Positions 6,165 through 6,241 of a stretch of DNA of 6,241 bases are shown here, one piece after another (position 1 is the stretch's first letter; each line of letters begins with the position of its first letter). A program made the position numbers and the translations under genes. Under the pieces are notes generated by a model that worked only from the letters and a program-made list of their open reading frames with translations, was not told the DNA's origin and made no database searches. The stretch is from positions 1-6,241 of the forward strand of contig JAVEDA010000305.1 in the NCBI GenBank assembly GCA_030841195.1, in the 5' to 3' direction. The DNA is from Actinomycetota bacterium (GTDB lineage Bacteria > Actinomycetota > Actinomycetes > JACCUZ01).

Positions 6165-6241
6165 CCGCCGGAGCCTACGGGGCCGGTCCGGTCTTTCGGC
6201 CGGCCCGCGGACGCGGTCACCCTCAGGGCGTCCGGCCGTCG
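6165..6241. other. Non-coding stretch upstream of the ketolase, with a small hairpin
   Basis: These 77 bp precede the ketolase and run off the window. They hold an inverted repeat: GGGCCGG (6180-6186) with CCGGCCC (6200-6206), extended by CCG/CGG (6188-6190 with 6197-6199) around one bulged T, leaving the loop GTCTTT. It might be an mRNA leader hairpin or the end of a neighbouring unit. No promoter elements are recognisable, and in such GC-rich DNA a repeat of this size can arise by chance. Confidence 0.25.

Overview
The window is very GC-rich throughout, with dense coding, G/C-ending codons, several GTG starts and short intergenic gaps. Together with the protein families present this suggests a high-GC actinomycete (Actinomycetota). 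I cannot place it more precisely from the sequence; a pigmented Nocardioides- or Geodermatophilus-like organism is only a guess.

Layout. One gene lies on the + strand (77-2272): a secreted zinc metalloprotease of 731 aa with an export signal, an HEYQH...NEG zinc-binding core and a C-terminal beta-rich domain resembling that of immune inhibitor A. It converges on four genes on the - strand, which are read from right to left. These are a CrtO-type carotene ketolase (6164-4605), a CruF-type carotenoid 1',2'-hydratase (4608-3823), a family 2 glycosyltransferase of the CruG/CruC kind (3826-2717), and a small VOC (glyoxalase-fold) protein (2679-2296). A perfect 13-bp inverted repeat (2285-2323) sits where the two convergent units meet. 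It overlaps the stop codon of the VOC gene and probably ends transcription from both sides.

How the genes work together. The three carotenoid genes overlap by 4 bp at each junction (ATGA, then GTGA), so they form a translationally coupled operon. Their families predict late tailoring of a monocyclic C40 carotenoid: a 4-keto group on the beta-ring (CrtO), water added to the acyclic psi-end to give a tertiary hydroxyl (CruF), and a sugar put on a hydroxyl (the glycosyltransferase). The expected product is a keto-hydroxy-gamma-carotene glycoside, related to deinoxanthin-type and myxoxanthophyll-type pigments. No backbone genes (crtE, crtB, crtI, lycopene cyclase) are in the window; they would have to lie beyond position 6241 or elsewhere. 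The VOC gene starts 37 bp after the glycosyltransferase and may be co-transcribed, but nothing ties it to carotenoids.

No RNA genes, mobile elements, CRISPR arrays, attachment sites or origins were seen, and there is no gene-free stretch over 300 bases. The only non-coding segments are 1-76, 2273-2295, 2680-2716 and 6165-6241.
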